Shown: piece by piece, positions 1-8,862 of the stretch
Layout of the letters: each line of letters begins with the position of its first letter
Position numbering within the stretch: position 1 is the stretch's first letter
Assembly: GCA_024102915.1 (NCBI GenBank)
Contig: JAGFJG010000115.1
Span: 1-41,025, forward strand
Direction: 5' to 3'
Source: Caldilineales bacterium
GTDB taxonomy: Bacteria; Chloroflexota; Anaerolineae; J102
DNA length: 41,025 bases
The notes under the pieces: model-generated
Told to the model about the DNA's origin: nothing
The model's database searches: none
What the model saw: the letters and a program-made list of their open reading frames with translations, nothing else
Position numbers and translations under genes: made by a program

Positions 1-519
1 CATTGTTGCGCCATGTCGGCCTGGGATGATGCGCTGGCAGAGCGCGTGATCGACAAGGTGCAGCGGGCCGGCATCCACGTCATCCCCAATCCGCCCATCA
101 ATCTTATGTTGGAAGCGCGGGGGCACGTCCACCCCAAACCACGGGGCGTAGCCCGCATCAAAGAACTTCTAGAGGCGGGCGTCAATGTCGCTTGCGGCCA
201 GGACGATGTACAGAATATGTTTTATCCATTTGGTAAAATGGATCCGTTGGAAGTGGCGATGATCACCGCCCATGCCGCTCATCTGGGTGCGCCCGGTGAA
301 ATCCAGGCGGCATTCGACATGCCCCGCTACAACGCCGCCAGGCTGTGGGCGCTGCCCGATTACGGCATCCATCCCGGCGCTAAAGCCAATCTCATCGTGC
401 TCGAAGCGCGTTCGGCGGTGGAAGCTTTGCGCAGACAGCCGCCCCGGCGCTATGTCATTCGCCAGGGGCAAATACTGGCGGAGACCAACACTCGCACGCA
501 GTGGCACACTCTGAATTGA
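1..519 (+). CDS. codA: Cytosine deaminase-like amidohydrolase, C-terminal part (5' end outside window)
   Basis: The reading frame is open from base 1, so the gene starts upstream; the visible part is about 172 residues. It resembles the C-terminal part of CodA-type cytosine deaminases, zinc or iron enzymes that hydrolyse cytosine to uracil. The first codon is a histidine in the position of the conserved His of the CodA SHATAM segment. The block GQDDVQNMFYP matches CodA GHDDVFDPWYP, which holds the catalytic metal-binding Asp. The end has the usual beta-sandwich return (DYGIHPGAKANLIVLEA, then VIRQGQIL). The next gene, a nucleoside-type ABC ATPase, starts 4 bases after the stop, consistent with nucleobase uptake and breakdown. 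The exact substrate is not proven; a related cyclic amide or isoguanine-type base is possible. Confidence 0.8.
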   Translation, partial: HCCAMSAWDDALAERVIDKVQRAGIHVIPNPPINLMLEARGHVHPKPRGVARIKELLEAGVNVACGQDDVQNMFYPFGKMDPLEVAMITAHAAHLGAPGEIQAAFDMPRYNAARLWALPDYGIHPGAKANLIVLEARSAVEALRRQPPRRYVIRQGQILAETNTRTQWHTLN

Positions 520-523
520 CCCC

Positions 524-2179
524 ATGACTTCGGAATCTGGCGGCAATCCTCCACGATTTCTTCCCACCGACTATCGCGTGTATCAACCGATCATGCCCGA
601 CGCCAACATCCTCCCATCCGGCCTGCCCCGTATCGAGTCTCTGGAAATGCGCGGGATTGTCAAGCGTTTTCCCGGCGTTCTGGCGAATGACCATGTCGAT
701 TTCGATGTGCATGCAGGCGAAATCCACGCGCTCTTGGGCGAAAACGGCGCCGGCAAAAGCACATTGATGAAGATCCTCTACGGGCTTTATCAGCCGGACG
801 AGGGTCAGATTTTGCTCAACGGCGAGCCGATCGCCGTCCATTCGCCCACGGATTCGATCGAACATGGCATCGGCATGATCCACCAGCATTTCATGTTGGT
901 GGACAATCTCAGCGTGGCCCAGAACGTCGCCCTGGGCTTGCGCTCTTCTCGTGAGCCCCGACTCGACCTGGACGTCGTCTCCGCCCGCATTCGGGAACTG
1001 GCCGACACCTATGGTTTGCAGGTCGATCCAAAGGCTACCATCTCGAAACTGGCTGTGGGTGAACGCCAGCGCGTCGAGATCATCAAGGCGCTGTACCGGG
1101 GCGCCGCCCTGCTCGTTTTGGACGAACCCACTGCCGTGCTCACCCCGCAGGAAGTGGACGACATCTTCATCATCTTCCGCAACATGGCCGCCGATGGGCA
1201 TGCCCTTGTCTTCATCTCGCACAAGCTGGATGAGATCACCAGTCTGACCGATCGGGTGACCGTTTTGCGCGACGGCAAAGTGGTCGGCGCCCGCCCGACC
1301 TCCGAGGTAACCAAGCGGGACCTGGCGAACATGATGGTGGGGCGAGAAGTGCTACTGGAACGGGTCAAGCCGCCGAGCAAGTTGGGCGATGTGCGGCTGC
1401 GGCTGAACGATATCAATGCAGTCAATGAGGATGGCCGGGTCGTCCTCAAAAACGTGAGCTTTGAAGTGCACAGCGGCGAGATCGTGGGCGTGGCCGGGGT
1501 TTCGGGCAATGGGCAGAGGCCGCTGGCCGAGGTGATCGCCGGATTGAAGGATGCCACGTCCGGTCGGATCGAGTTGGAAGGTCGGGATGTGACCCGGTTA
1601 TCGCCGTCACAAATGTTCGATGCCGGGCTGTCGTATATCCCAGAAGAGCGTATGCATGACGGCGTGATCAAAGATTTCAGCGTGTCCGAGAATTTTATCC
1701 TGCAAGACCATGTGCGTGCGCCCTATAGCCGGGGAATTTTCCTCAGGTTCAAACAGATCGAACGCCGCTCAGCCGAGTTGATCAAGGAATATAACGTCAA
1801 GACCCCCAGCCAGGACACGCCCGTCAAGAATCTTTCCGGCGGCAATATCCAGAAACTGATTCTGGCGCGCGAGCTGGCGCGCCAGCCTCAGGTGCTGATT
1901 GCCGCCCAGCCCACGCGCGGCGTCGACATTGGCGCAACTGAGTATATCCACAATCAACTATTGCAGCAGCGGGCCGAAGGCCTGGCGACTTTGCTGATTT
2001 CGGAAGACCTGGATGAAGTCAAGGCGCTGTCCGACCGCATCATCGTCCTGTTCGGCGGCGAGATCATGGGCATCGTTGACAATACCACTGTCACCATCGA
2101 AGAATTGGGATTGATGATGGCGGGCGAGCGTCGTATGGAACCGCAGACCGATGTCCCGGTCGGGACTTCCGGAAGTTAG
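524..2179 (+). CDS. Sugar/nucleoside-type ABC transporter, double ATP-binding subunit (YufO/NupO-like)
   Basis: Energises import through an inner-membrane permease pair; the permeases and binding protein are not in the window and probably lie upstream. 551 residues with two ABC cassettes. The first has Walker A GENGAGKST, signature LAVGERQR and Walker B LLVLDEPTAVL. The second has a degenerate Walker A (GVSGNGQRPL) and signature LSGGNIQK, followed by AAQPTRGVDIGA. That combination is typical of the BmpA-linked nucleoside uptake family and related ribose-type ATPases. The first cassette begins near residue 43, so the roughly 40-residue N-terminal extension may be shorter if translation starts at the ATG at 593 or 650; none of the three has a good ribosome binding site. 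The position right after a cytosine deaminase-like gene favours a nucleobase or nucleoside as cargo (inference). Confidence 0.88.
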   Translation: MTSESGGNPPRFLPTDYRVYQPIMPDANILPSGLPRIESLEMRGIVKRFPGVLANDHVDFDVHAGEIHALLGENGAGKSTLMKILYGLYQPDEGQILLNGEPIAVHSPTDSIEHGIGMIHQHFMLVDNLSVAQNVALGLRSSREPRLDLDVVSARIRELADTYGLQVDPKATISKLAVGERQRVEIIKALYRGAALLVLDEPTAVLTPQEVDDIFIIFRNMAADGHALVFISHKLDEITSLTDRVTVLRDGKVVGARPTSEVTKRDLANMMVGREVLLERVKPPSKLGDVRLRLNDINAVNEDGRVVLKNVSFEVHSGEIVGVAGVSGNGQRPLAEVIAGLKDATSGRIELEGRDVTRLSPSQMFDAGLSYIPEERMHDGVIKDFSVSENFILQDHVRAPYSRGIFLRFKQIERRSAELIKEYNVKTPSQDTPVKNLSGGNIQKLILARELARQPQVLIAAQPTRGVDIGATEYIHNQLLQQRAEGLATLLISEDLDEVKALSDRIIVLFGGEIMGIVDNTTVTIEELGLMMAGERRMEPQTDVPVGTSGS

Positions 2180-2270
2180 CAATCGGGAAAGGCCCCCGGA
2201 GGTCAGCGAAGAAATCCGGGCTTGCCTGACGGAATCGTACGATGAAAGTTTCGAGAAGAGGAGCAAATCG

Positions 2271-3623
2271 ATGGCTTTGTTGATCGAAAATGTCAACATC
2301 TTTTGCAATGACGATGCCAACACCTTTCTGGCCGACAGCGCCGTGCTGGTCGAGGGCAATCGCATTGTCGAGGTGGGGGACAGCGCCGCAAGCCGGGCGA
2401 GCGCAACCGGCGTCGAGCGCATCGACGGCGGGGGCAGGCTACTGATGCCGGGCTTTGTGAATACGCACATGCATTTCTATGGCACGTATGCCCGTGGCAT
2501 GAGCCTGAACCGCACGCCGCACAATTTCCACGAAATCCTGCAATATCTGTGGTGGGCGCTCGACAAAGTCCTGGATTTGGATGCGGTCTATTACAGCGCC
2601 CTGCTTCCCGCCATGACCGGCGTGCGCAAAGGCGTGACCAGCGTTATCGACCACCATGCCAGCCCCAATGCCTGCGACGGCAGCCTCGACCGCATCGAAG
2701 ACGCCCTGGCGCAAGTCGGCGTGCGAGGATTGTTGTGCTACGAGGTATCCGACCGGGACGGCATCGCCATCCGGGACGCCGGGTTGGCTGAGAACGAGCG
2801 CTATATCCGCAAGTGCCAGCAAGCCCGCCGGGCGAATCCTGATCACCTGTTCGACGGCATGATGGGCCTGCACGCCTCATTCACGCTGACCGATGATTCA
2901 TTGGTGCGTGCCGCCGGGTTGACGCGTGATCTCAACCGGGGCTGCCACATCCACATGTTGGAAGATTTTGTGGATGAAGAATTGACGCGCGAGCGATACG
3001 GGCGTTCAGTGGTGGAACGCCTGCGTCATTTCGGCATCCTTAGCCCCAAGAGCATCGCCGCTCATGGTATTTTCCTGGACGATGCCGGACGCAAGCTGCT
3101 GGCCGACACCGATACCATCGTCGTGCATCAGGCGCAGTCGAATATGAACAACGCCGTGGGCCGAGCTGATGTTTTCGCCCTGCTCGATGCCGGGGTGATG
3201 GTGGGGATCGGCACCGACGGCATGACGCCCGATCTGCGGCGAGAAGTGATGACGGGCTATTTGATGCACAAACATAGCCTGGGCGATCCCAACGCCGGTT
3301 GGGCCCAATACCAAACGATGACGCTGAAAAACAATCCCGCCATTTATCGCCGCCTCACCGGCCAGGAAGTGGGCGCCATCCGGCCCGGCGCGCTGGCTGA
3401 CCTGATTCTGCTCGATTACTATCCCCCCACCCCGCCTGGCGGCGACAACATCTGGGGGCATTTTCTGTTCGGGATGATCGATGCCGATGTCGATACGACC
3501 ATCATCGACGGCAAAGTGATCATGCGGAACAAAGTGATCGCCGGTCTGGACGAAGCGCAGATCGCCGCCGAATCCCGCGTCGTGGCCGAAAAAGTCTGGC
3601 AACGCTATCACGCCAACGCCTGA
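2271..3623 (+). CDS. ssnA: SsnA-like amidohydrolase (putative aminohydrolase)
   Basis: 450-residue metal-dependent hydrolase of the amidohydrolase superfamily, closest in pattern to SsnA, which in enterobacteria sits in the purine-catabolic xdh/ygf cluster. Visible signatures are NTHMHFYGTYARGM with metal-binding H66 and H68, LWWALDK, VIDHHASPNA, GLHASFT, HIHMLED and GTDGM, whose Asp is the usual metal ligand. The open frame extends back to 2151, but the ATG at 2271 is chosen because it has a strong purine-rich site (AAGAGGAG) about 10 bases upstream and starts directly with the family's first beta strand. Together with the deaminase-like gene and ABC ATPase it suggests catabolism of a heterocyclic base. 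The true substrate is unknown even for characterised SsnA. Confidence 0.85.
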   Translation: MALLIENVNIFCNDDANTFLADSAVLVEGNRIVEVGDSAASRASATGVERIDGGGRLLMPGFVNTHMHFYGTYARGMSLNRTPHNFHEILQYLWWALDKVLDLDAVYYSALLPAMTGVRKGVTSVIDHHASPNACDGSLDRIEDALAQVGVRGLLCYEVSDRDGIAIRDAGLAENERYIRKCQQARRANPDHLFDGMMGLHASFTLTDDSLVRAAGLTRDLNRGCHIHMLEDFVDEELTRERYGRSVVERLRHFGILSPKSIAAHGIFLDDAGRKLLADTDTIVVHQAQSNMNNAVGRADVFALLDAGVMVGIGTDGMTPDLRREVMTGYLMHKHSLGDPNAGWAQYQTMTLKNNPAIYRRLTGQEVGAIRPGALADLILLDYYPPTPPGGDNIWGHFLFGMIDADVDTTIIDGKVIMRNKVIAGLDEAQIAAESRVVAEKVWQRYHANA

Positions 3624-3639
3624 ACGAAATAGGACACTG

Positions 3640-3725
3640 ATTCAACAGATTGCGACGGATTTACACTGATTTTTGTCAATCTGTGGAAATCACCGAAAAT
3701 CAGTCCAATCTGTGTACCGTCCGTC
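3640..3725. repeat. Degenerate intergenic repeat with inverted arms
   Basis: The gap between the SsnA-like gene and the next gene holds an AT-rich, low-complexity block built from variants of the words ACACTGATTTTT, CAATCTGTG and AAAATCAGTC. CTGATTTT and AAAATCAG form inverted arms, and GACGGA near the start is matched by TCCGTC near the end. It is unlike the coding DNA around it. A related short stretch with ACGCGGATGAAACGGATGAA occurs near 20070. I read it as one of the dispersed intergenic repeats common in this kind of genome. Confidence 0.5.
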
Positions 3726-3759
3726 AAAGCGAACTTCCACCTCAAAGGAGAGAATCTGA

Positions 3760-4764
3760 ATGAAAGACCGAGTCGCCCTGTATCTGCAAGACGCCCACGA
3801 GATTTCCGAGGGCATCGAGCTTTGTAAATATGCCGAATCCAAAGGCTTCGAAGCCGTATGGCAGGCGGAGAGCCGCCTCGTGCGCGACGCCATCGTACCC
3901 ATGGCCGCCTTCGCCTCGCACACCTCCACCCTGAAAGTAGGCAGCGGCGTCACCAACAACTGGACGCGCAATATCGGCCTGTTGGCAGCCACCTTCCTCA
4001 CCCTGGATGATCTCGCTCCCGATCGTGTCATCTGTGGCATTGGGGCGTGGTGGGACCCGCTGGCCAGCAAGGTGGGCATCGACCGCCGCAAACCGCTGAC
4101 AGCCATGCGAGAAACCGTGGAGGTTTTGCGCCGCCTGTTGAACATGGAAAACGTCACTTTCCACGGCGAATTTCATCATGTGGACGGCATCCAGCTTGAT
4201 GTGGTGCATGGCCGCAAGACCCCGCGCAATGTGCCGATCTACATCGGGGCCACCGGCATGAAAATGATGGAAATGACGGGCGAGATCGCCGACGGGGCTG
4301 TGCTGAATTATCTGGTGCACCCCAAATACAACCTGGAGGCGATTGACGCGCTGGAGCGAGGCGCCAAGCTGGCCGGGCGTTCCATCGACGACATCGACCG
4401 CCCGCAATTAATGATCTGCTCGGTGGACAACGACCGCAAGAAGGCGCTGGACGGCGCTCGCAAGATGATGACGCAATACCTGGGACAACAGCCGCACTTG
4501 ATGAAGGCCAGCGGCGTCAGCCAGGAATTGCTGGACGAAATCCACCAGGTCTTGACCTGGCCCGCCACCGATGAACAGATCGAGGCGGCTATGCACCTCG
4601 TGCCAGACGATGTGGTGCAGATGTGCACGGCCAGCGGTTCGCCCGCTGAGGTCAAAGCCAAGGTGCGCGAGTACATCGACAACGGCTGTACCTGCCCCAT
4701 CCTTTATCCGCTCGGCGACGCCCGGCTGATGATCGACATCTTCAGCACGGGGTACAGCGATTGA
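3760..4764 (+). CDS. LLM-class (luciferase-like) flavin/F420-dependent oxidoreductase
   Basis: 334-residue TIM-barrel protein of the bacterial luciferase / F420-dependent reductase superfamily, resembling the methylenetetrahydromethanopterin reductase (Mer)-like branch. Supporting segments are [40 protein letters not shown] with [18 protein letters not shown], then [21 protein letters not shown] near the middle. An AAAGGAGAG site sits about 8 bases before the ATG. It follows a 136-base gap with a repeat but runs in the same direction as the base-catabolism genes. Whether it uses FMN or F420 cannot be decided from the sequence, and the substrate is unknown. Confidence 0.85.
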   Translation: MKDRVALYLQDAHEISEGIELCKYAESKGFEAVWQAESRLVRDAIVPMAAFASHTSTLKVGSGVTNNWTRNIGLLAATFLTLDDLAPDRVICGIGAWWDPLASKVGIDRRKPLTAMRETVEVLRRLLNMENVTFHGEFHHVDGIQLDVVHGRKTPRNVPIYIGATGMKMMEMTGEIADGAVLNYLVHPKYNLEAIDALERGAKLAGRSIDDIDRPQLMICSVDNDRKKALDGARKMMTQYLGQQPHLMKASGVSQELLDEIHQVLTWPATDEQIEAAMHLVPDDVVQMCTASGSPAEVKAKVREYIDNGCTCPILYPLGDARLMIDIFSTGYSD

Positions 4765-4796
4765 AGCATGGATTCAGTTCATAACCCGAGATAACT

Positions 4797-5858
4797 ATGA
4801 AAATCATACAAATGGGCGTGGGCCGTTTCGGCATGTACTGGCTGCGTACGCTGAGTGAACTGCCAGAAGTCGAAGTCGTAGCCGTTGTCGATGCCAGCGA
4901 ATCGGCGCTGGAAACTTGCAGCAATACCTTCGGCCTCGAGGCTTCACTTTGCTACACCACATTGGAAGCTGCGTTGGCCGCGGCGCAGGCTGATATGATG
5001 CTGTGCATCACCCCGCCAGCCTATCACCGAGAACATGTCACGGCGGCGATGAATGCGGGGCTGCATGTACTCTGCGAAAAACCGATAGCCTACAGCCTTG
5101 ATGATTGTATGGCCATGCTGGAAACATCGCAAAATACTGGCAAGTCGCTCGCCGTCAGCCAGCAATACCGGTACCGGCCCGATATGCTGAAAATGGCCCG
5201 GCTGGTGGCAAAAGGCAAAATCGGCCAGGTTGGTCAAATTCGACTGGATTTCTACAAGGGCTGGTATTTCGAATCCGACAATTTCCGCCAGTACATGGCG
5301 CACCCCTTGCTCATCGATATGTCAGTCCATCATTTTGACCTGGTACGGGCGATCACAGGCCATGAAGCGGTGGACGTGCTGGGTTCGTCTTGGAATCCGA
5401 AATGGTCGGACAATGCTGGCGATACCTCGGTGAACCTGACTTTCACGCTCAGCAACGGCTCGCATTTTGCGTACAATGCCAGTTGGTGCACTCAGGGGGA
5501 CTTTTGCAACTGGAATGGGAACTGGCTGATCGACGGTGACGAAGGTTCTATCCTTTACCAAAACGACCGCATTGTGCTGGGCAAAGCGGCTGGGAAATAC
5601 CAGCTCGCCAGTTCAAAACAGGTGAAGCCTGTCAAAATGAAACAAAGCGATCAGGTCTATTTGCTTTCACACTTCATCGAATCGGTGAAGAAAGGTCGCC
5701 TGCCTGACACCAATATCGCCGACAATATCCGCAGCATCGGCATGGCGTTTGCGGCGGTGGAAGCGGCTGATAGTGGTCAACGCGTGCAGGTGCTCTCACC
5801 TGAGATCGACGCTCATTTGCGCGAGTACGTGCAGGGGTGGCAAATGGTGCGGACATGA
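4797..5858 (+). CDS. Gfo/Idh/MocA family NAD(P)-dependent oxidoreductase
   Basis: 353 residues. The N-terminal Rossmann domain opens with [10 protein letters not shown] (glycine-rich dinucleotide loop). CEKPIA carries the conserved Lys of the EKP motif, and [14 protein letters not shown] has the conserved His/Asp pair of the C-terminal domain. Family members oxidise or reduce a sugar, inositol or related polyol carbonyl with NAD(P). The stop overlaps the start of the ThuA-like gene by four bases (ATGA), so the two are probably co-translated. Gfo/Idh/MocA and ThuA partners are common in sugar-modification operons, including those for 3-keto sugars (family knowledge); the substrate here is not determined. 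Confidence 0.9.
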   Translation: MKIIQMGVGRFGMYWLRTLSELPEVEVVAVVDASESALETCSNTFGLEASLCYTTLEAALAAAQADMMLCITPPAYHREHVTAAMNAGLHVLCEKPIAYSLDDCMAMLETSQNTGKSLAVSQQYRYRPDMLKMARLVAKGKIGQVGQIRLDFYKGWYFESDNFRQYMAHPLLIDMSVHHFDLVRAITGHEAVDVLGSSWNPKWSDNAGDTSVNLTFTLSNGSHFAYNASWCTQGDFCNWNGNWLIDGDEGSILYQNDRIVLGKAAGKYQLASSKQVKPVKMKQSDQVYLLSHFIESVKKGRLPDTNIADNIRSIGMAFAAVEAADSGQRVQVLSPEIDAHLREYVQGWQMVRT

Positions 5859-6613
5859 ACGAACGTAGCCCCATTCAAGTCACGATTTACAATGAATTCG
5901 TCCACGAAAGAAAGGACGAAAAGGTGCAGGCGGTCTATCCCGATGGCATTCACGAGACGATTGCCGGATTTTTGCGCCAACAGCCGGACATGCAGGTGCG
6001 CACGGCCACGCTTGACCAGCCGCAGCACGGGCTGAGCGAGGAAGTGGTCGCCAGCACCGATGTGATGCTTTGGTGGGGGCACATGGCGCACGGGCAGGTC
6101 GAAGACGAGGTGGTCGAGCGAGTCCATGCCGCCGTCCTGGGCGGGATGGGACTCATCGCTCTGCATTCCGCCCACTATTCCAAGATATTCAAAAAGCTGA
6201 TGGGCACGGCTTGCGGGCTGGTCTGGCGAGAGGCGAATGAAAAGGAACGGCTGTGGGTGGTGAATCCCAGCCATCCCATCGCCGACGGCATCGACCGCTA
6301 TTTCGAGATCCCGCAGACGGAAATGTACGGCGAGTATTTCGACATCCCCGACCCGGACGAACTAGTTTTCATCAGTTGGTTCCAGGGCGGCGAGGTGTTC
6401 CGCAGCGGATGCGCCTGGCGTCGGGGCAAAGGCTGGGTGTTCTATTTCCGGCCGGGCCACGAAACCTTACCGATTTACCATCAGCCCGAAGTGCAGCGCG
6501 TGATCATCAATGCGGTGCGATGGGCGGCTGCGGGCGGTCGAGCCACAGTCACCGGCATCGAGAGTGCGCCGAATGTGCGGATATCGCCGGAGGGTGTGCG
6601 GCAGATTGATTGA
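5855..6613 (+). CDS. ThuA-like domain protein
   Basis: 252 residues with a class I glutamine-amidotransferase-like fold of the ThuA (trehalose utilisation) family. Typical segments are [53 protein letters not shown] and [18 protein letters not shown]. The start at 5855 is preferred over the upstream in-frame ATG at 5837 because it gives the ATGA overlap with the preceding dehydrogenase gene. ThuA proteins are associated with 3-keto-sugar metabolism in some bacteria; here only the family is certain. It is the last gene of the plus-strand cluster. Confidence 0.88.
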   Translation: MNERSPIQVTIYNEFVHERKDEKVQAVYPDGIHETIAGFLRQQPDMQVRTATLDQPQHGLSEEVVASTDVMLWWGHMAHGQVEDEVVERVHAAVLGGMGLIALHSAHYSKIFKKLMGTACGLVWREANEKERLWVVNPSHPIADGIDRYFEIPQTEMYGEYFDIPDPDELVFISWFQGGEVFRSGCAWRRGKGWVFYFRPGHETLPIYHQPEVQRVIINAVRWAAAGGRATVTGIESAPNVRISPEGVRQID

Positions 6614-6693
6614 ACGATTTATGGTCAGCGGCTCGAATGCGTGAAACGTGATACAGTACGGTCAGCCCATCCCTGGCGGCGTCTTTTTGCTCA

Positions 6694-6702
6694 TGCTATG
6701 AT
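6694..6702 (+). promoter_or_regulatory. Possible extended -10 promoter element
   Basis: TGC followed by TATGAT forms an extended -10 element in the 145-base gap before the glycosidase-like gene. No good -35 box is seen 16 to 18 bases upstream, so this is only a candidate. It is the best promoter-like sequence in the gap. Confidence 0.3.
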
Positions 6703-6758
6703 GGAGTGAATCTTACCCGATATTTGCCCAAGAGATGACCCGTTGCGATTGCTGACAG

Positions 6759-8801
6759 ATGCCGAACCCGACCTCCACTCGTCCCCCCACCGTCGTTCTC
6801 AGCGAGGAGAATATCGCCTGGCTGAAGACGTTTCCTCGCCCGCCCCGCGACAATGGCATCGGTCTGCACTTTCACCTCGACCTGGGCGATTACTGGATCG
6901 GGCGCACGGTCAAAAACCTGAAATCCATCAATGCCACCTGGACGCGCCTTTACGCGCAGGACGAGCATCAGGCCAGACGCGCAGCTATCGCCTGTTGGGA
7001 AGCGGACATCATGCCGGTGCTGCGCGTGGGCAAGAAGGTCGATGAGGGTTTCGATCCGGCGCCATTCGTCAAAGCGTTGACCGACATCGGCGCGCCGCCG
7101 TATGTGCAGGTCTTCAACGAGCCGGACAACAAGCGGGAGTGGGTGGACAAACGCCCGTCGAAATGGCAGGGCGTCTTTGGGCGAAGCTGGGCGCGCCACG
7201 CCGCTCGTGTGTTCGATTTGGGCGGGATGCCCGGTCTGCAAGTCCTGGGGAAGAACGCTTTCGATGCCGCTGTGGATGCCGTGGAAGAAATCGGGCGCAG
7301 CGACATTTGGGAGCAGGCGTTTTTCGTCCAACACAATTACGGCGCCAACCACCCGCCTAATTATCCTTACGACGAAATCCATCAGGCGGAATTCCCTGGC
7401 GCCACCATCCACAACGACCATCTGGCTGTCCTCAGCTTTCTGGAGTACGCAAGCTGGATGCAGGAAAGGCTGGGCAAAGTGTTGCCCATCATTGGCGGCG
7501 AAGGGGGCTGGCTGCTTGGAGCCGAAGAGGACAAGCGTTATCCCAAGGTCGAGCAGGACGTGCATGCAGCCTATCACAAAGAGCTTTTCAGTTGGCTGCA
7601 GAGCGGCGTGCTGGCGAATGGCGAGCCGCTGCCGGATTATGTTTTCAGCATCACGCCCTGGATTGCCGGGTCATGGGATTTCGCCGGGCAGAATTGGTGG
7701 GATGGCATTTTCGGCACGCTGACGCAAACGGTCGAGGCGGTGCAATCCCTGGGCCAGTTCACGAGGCGATTTAGTTGGAGTGAAGACGAGCCGGACGAAC
7801 CGCCTCCCGATCCCGACCCGGATGAGGATCCCGCCCGTACTGGCTCCGCCGGGATTCCGCCGCTGCGCCAGGGAGAATGGATCGACGACTTCAACATCGA
7901 GATCGTGCGAATGGAAGATCGACCCGATAAACCGCAAGGCGATGTCGTTTATCGGTTGGTTGACGTGTTCACCACGCGCGATGGCAAGTGGGACCTCGAT
8001 CCGGGAAAGCCGGGCAGTGTGTCGGAGTGGGCGCGCGATGATTACCTGAAGCCATCTGGCGCGGTGGATTATTTCGATGACGCCGGCGCCGACCATCATC
8101 TGCTCGCGCGCGTGCTCGACCTCGACGGCAAGCCTGTCACAAAAGCCAATCTCGTGCGTTATTGGCCGCACGGACTGGAGAAATTAGCCGATCCACTTTA
8201 TGACAAGTATATCGCCAGAACGCCCAAGCTCCGCTCAGGCTGGGCGAACCATGAAATCTGGCAGTATTACAATCCCAGCAAGGATGAGCAGGGGCCGTGG
8301 TGCTGGTGTCCGGAAGGCGCTAGCGATGTGATTGTGGGCGGCGGACTGCCCTTCCGTTGGCATGTGTCGATCTTCGCCGTGTGGCAGGCGGTCGAACGCC
8401 AGGCTGAGGACGAGGATGAGCCGGGTGGCGATGATGGTGAAACCGGCGATGGCGGCGAGGATACCGGAACCGGTGAAGGAGAAAGCGGCGGGGATGGCGA
8501 TCAGGGCGAGGACGATACCGGCGGCGACGATGACGCTGGTGAGGAGGAGGACGAGGAAGAGGATGAGGGAGAAGGGGGGGCGGCACCTGATTTTGAGACG
8601 ATCCGGCGTAGGGCCTGGGACGCTCTGGAGATTCCATTCAACCCCGAAGCGGCGATTGGCGCTTACGCCCGCCTGCACAATCTGGGTGTGCCGCTCACCC
8701 CGGAATACGATGTGGGTGAGTTCCGTTGCCAGGGATTCGTCGGCGGCATCGTGTTCGTCCGCATCGGCCAGTGGGACCAGACCAGCCATATGCCGTGGTA
8801 G
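6759..8801 (+). CDS. Modular glycosidase-like protein with acidic linker
   Basis: 680 residues, family not firmly recognised. Residues about 10 to 340 look like a GH-type TIM barrel: VQVFNEPDNKREW carries a candidate acid/base Glu after beta strand 4, and PIIGGEGGWLLG has a candidate nucleophile Glu, the arrangement of clan A glycosidases. A Pro/Asp linker (about 342 to 365) leads to a second domain (370 to 540) that I do not recognise. Then comes an extremely acidic Gly/Asp/Glu linker (about 547 to 609) and a short C-terminal module ending GQWDQTSHMPW. No signal peptide is visible, which is odd for a secreted hydrolase. The ATG lacks a clear ribosome binding site. Function is inferred from the two Glu motifs only. 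Confidence 0.6.
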   Translation: MPNPTSTRPPTVVLSEENIAWLKTFPRPPRDNGIGLHFHLDLGDYWIGRTVKNLKSINATWTRLYAQDEHQARRAAIACWEADIMPVLRVGKKVDEGFDPAPFVKALTDIGAPPYVQVFNEPDNKREWVDKRPSKWQGVFGRSWARHAARVFDLGGMPGLQVLGKNAFDAAVDAVEEIGRSDIWEQAFFVQHNYGANHPPNYPYDEIHQAEFPGATIHNDHLAVLSFLEYASWMQERLGKVLPIIGGEGGWLLGAEEDKRYPKVEQDVHAAYHKELFSWLQSGVLANGEPLPDYVFSITPWIAGSWDFAGQNWWDGIFGTLTQTVEAVQSLGQFTRRFSWSEDEPDEPPPDPDPDEDPARTGSAGIPPLRQGEWIDDFNIEIVRMEDRPDKPQGDVVYRLVDVFTTRDGKWDLDPGKPGSVSEWARDDYLKPSGAVDYFDDAGADHHLLARVLDLDGKPVTKANLVRYWPHGLEKLADPLYDKYIARTPKLRSGWANHEIWQYYNPSKDEQGPWCWCPEGASDVIVGGGLPFRWHVSIFAVWQAVERQAEDEDEPGGDDGETGDGGEDTGTGEGESGGDGDQGEDDTGGDDDAGEEEDEEEDEGEGGAAPDFETIRRRAWDALEIPFNPEAAIGAYARLHNLGVPLTPEYDVGEFRCQGFVGGIVFVRIGQWDQTSHMPW

Positions 8802-8803
8802 GC

Positions 8804-8838
8804 ACCAAGTTTCAAGTTCCAGGTGTCAGGTGGCAAGT
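8804..8838. repeat. CAAGTTTCAAGTTCCAGGT-type low-complexity repeat
   Basis: The short gap between two convergent genes contains repeated variants of the word CAAGTT / CAGGT (CAAGTTTCAAGTTCCAGGTG, then CAGGTGGCAAGTTT). A reverse-complement relative (CAACTTTGAACCTGAAACC) lies near 20107 in another convergent gap. It is probably a genome-wide intergenic repeat family. Confidence 0.45.
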
Positions 8839-8862
8839 TTGCCGAAACCCAATATCCGGGTT

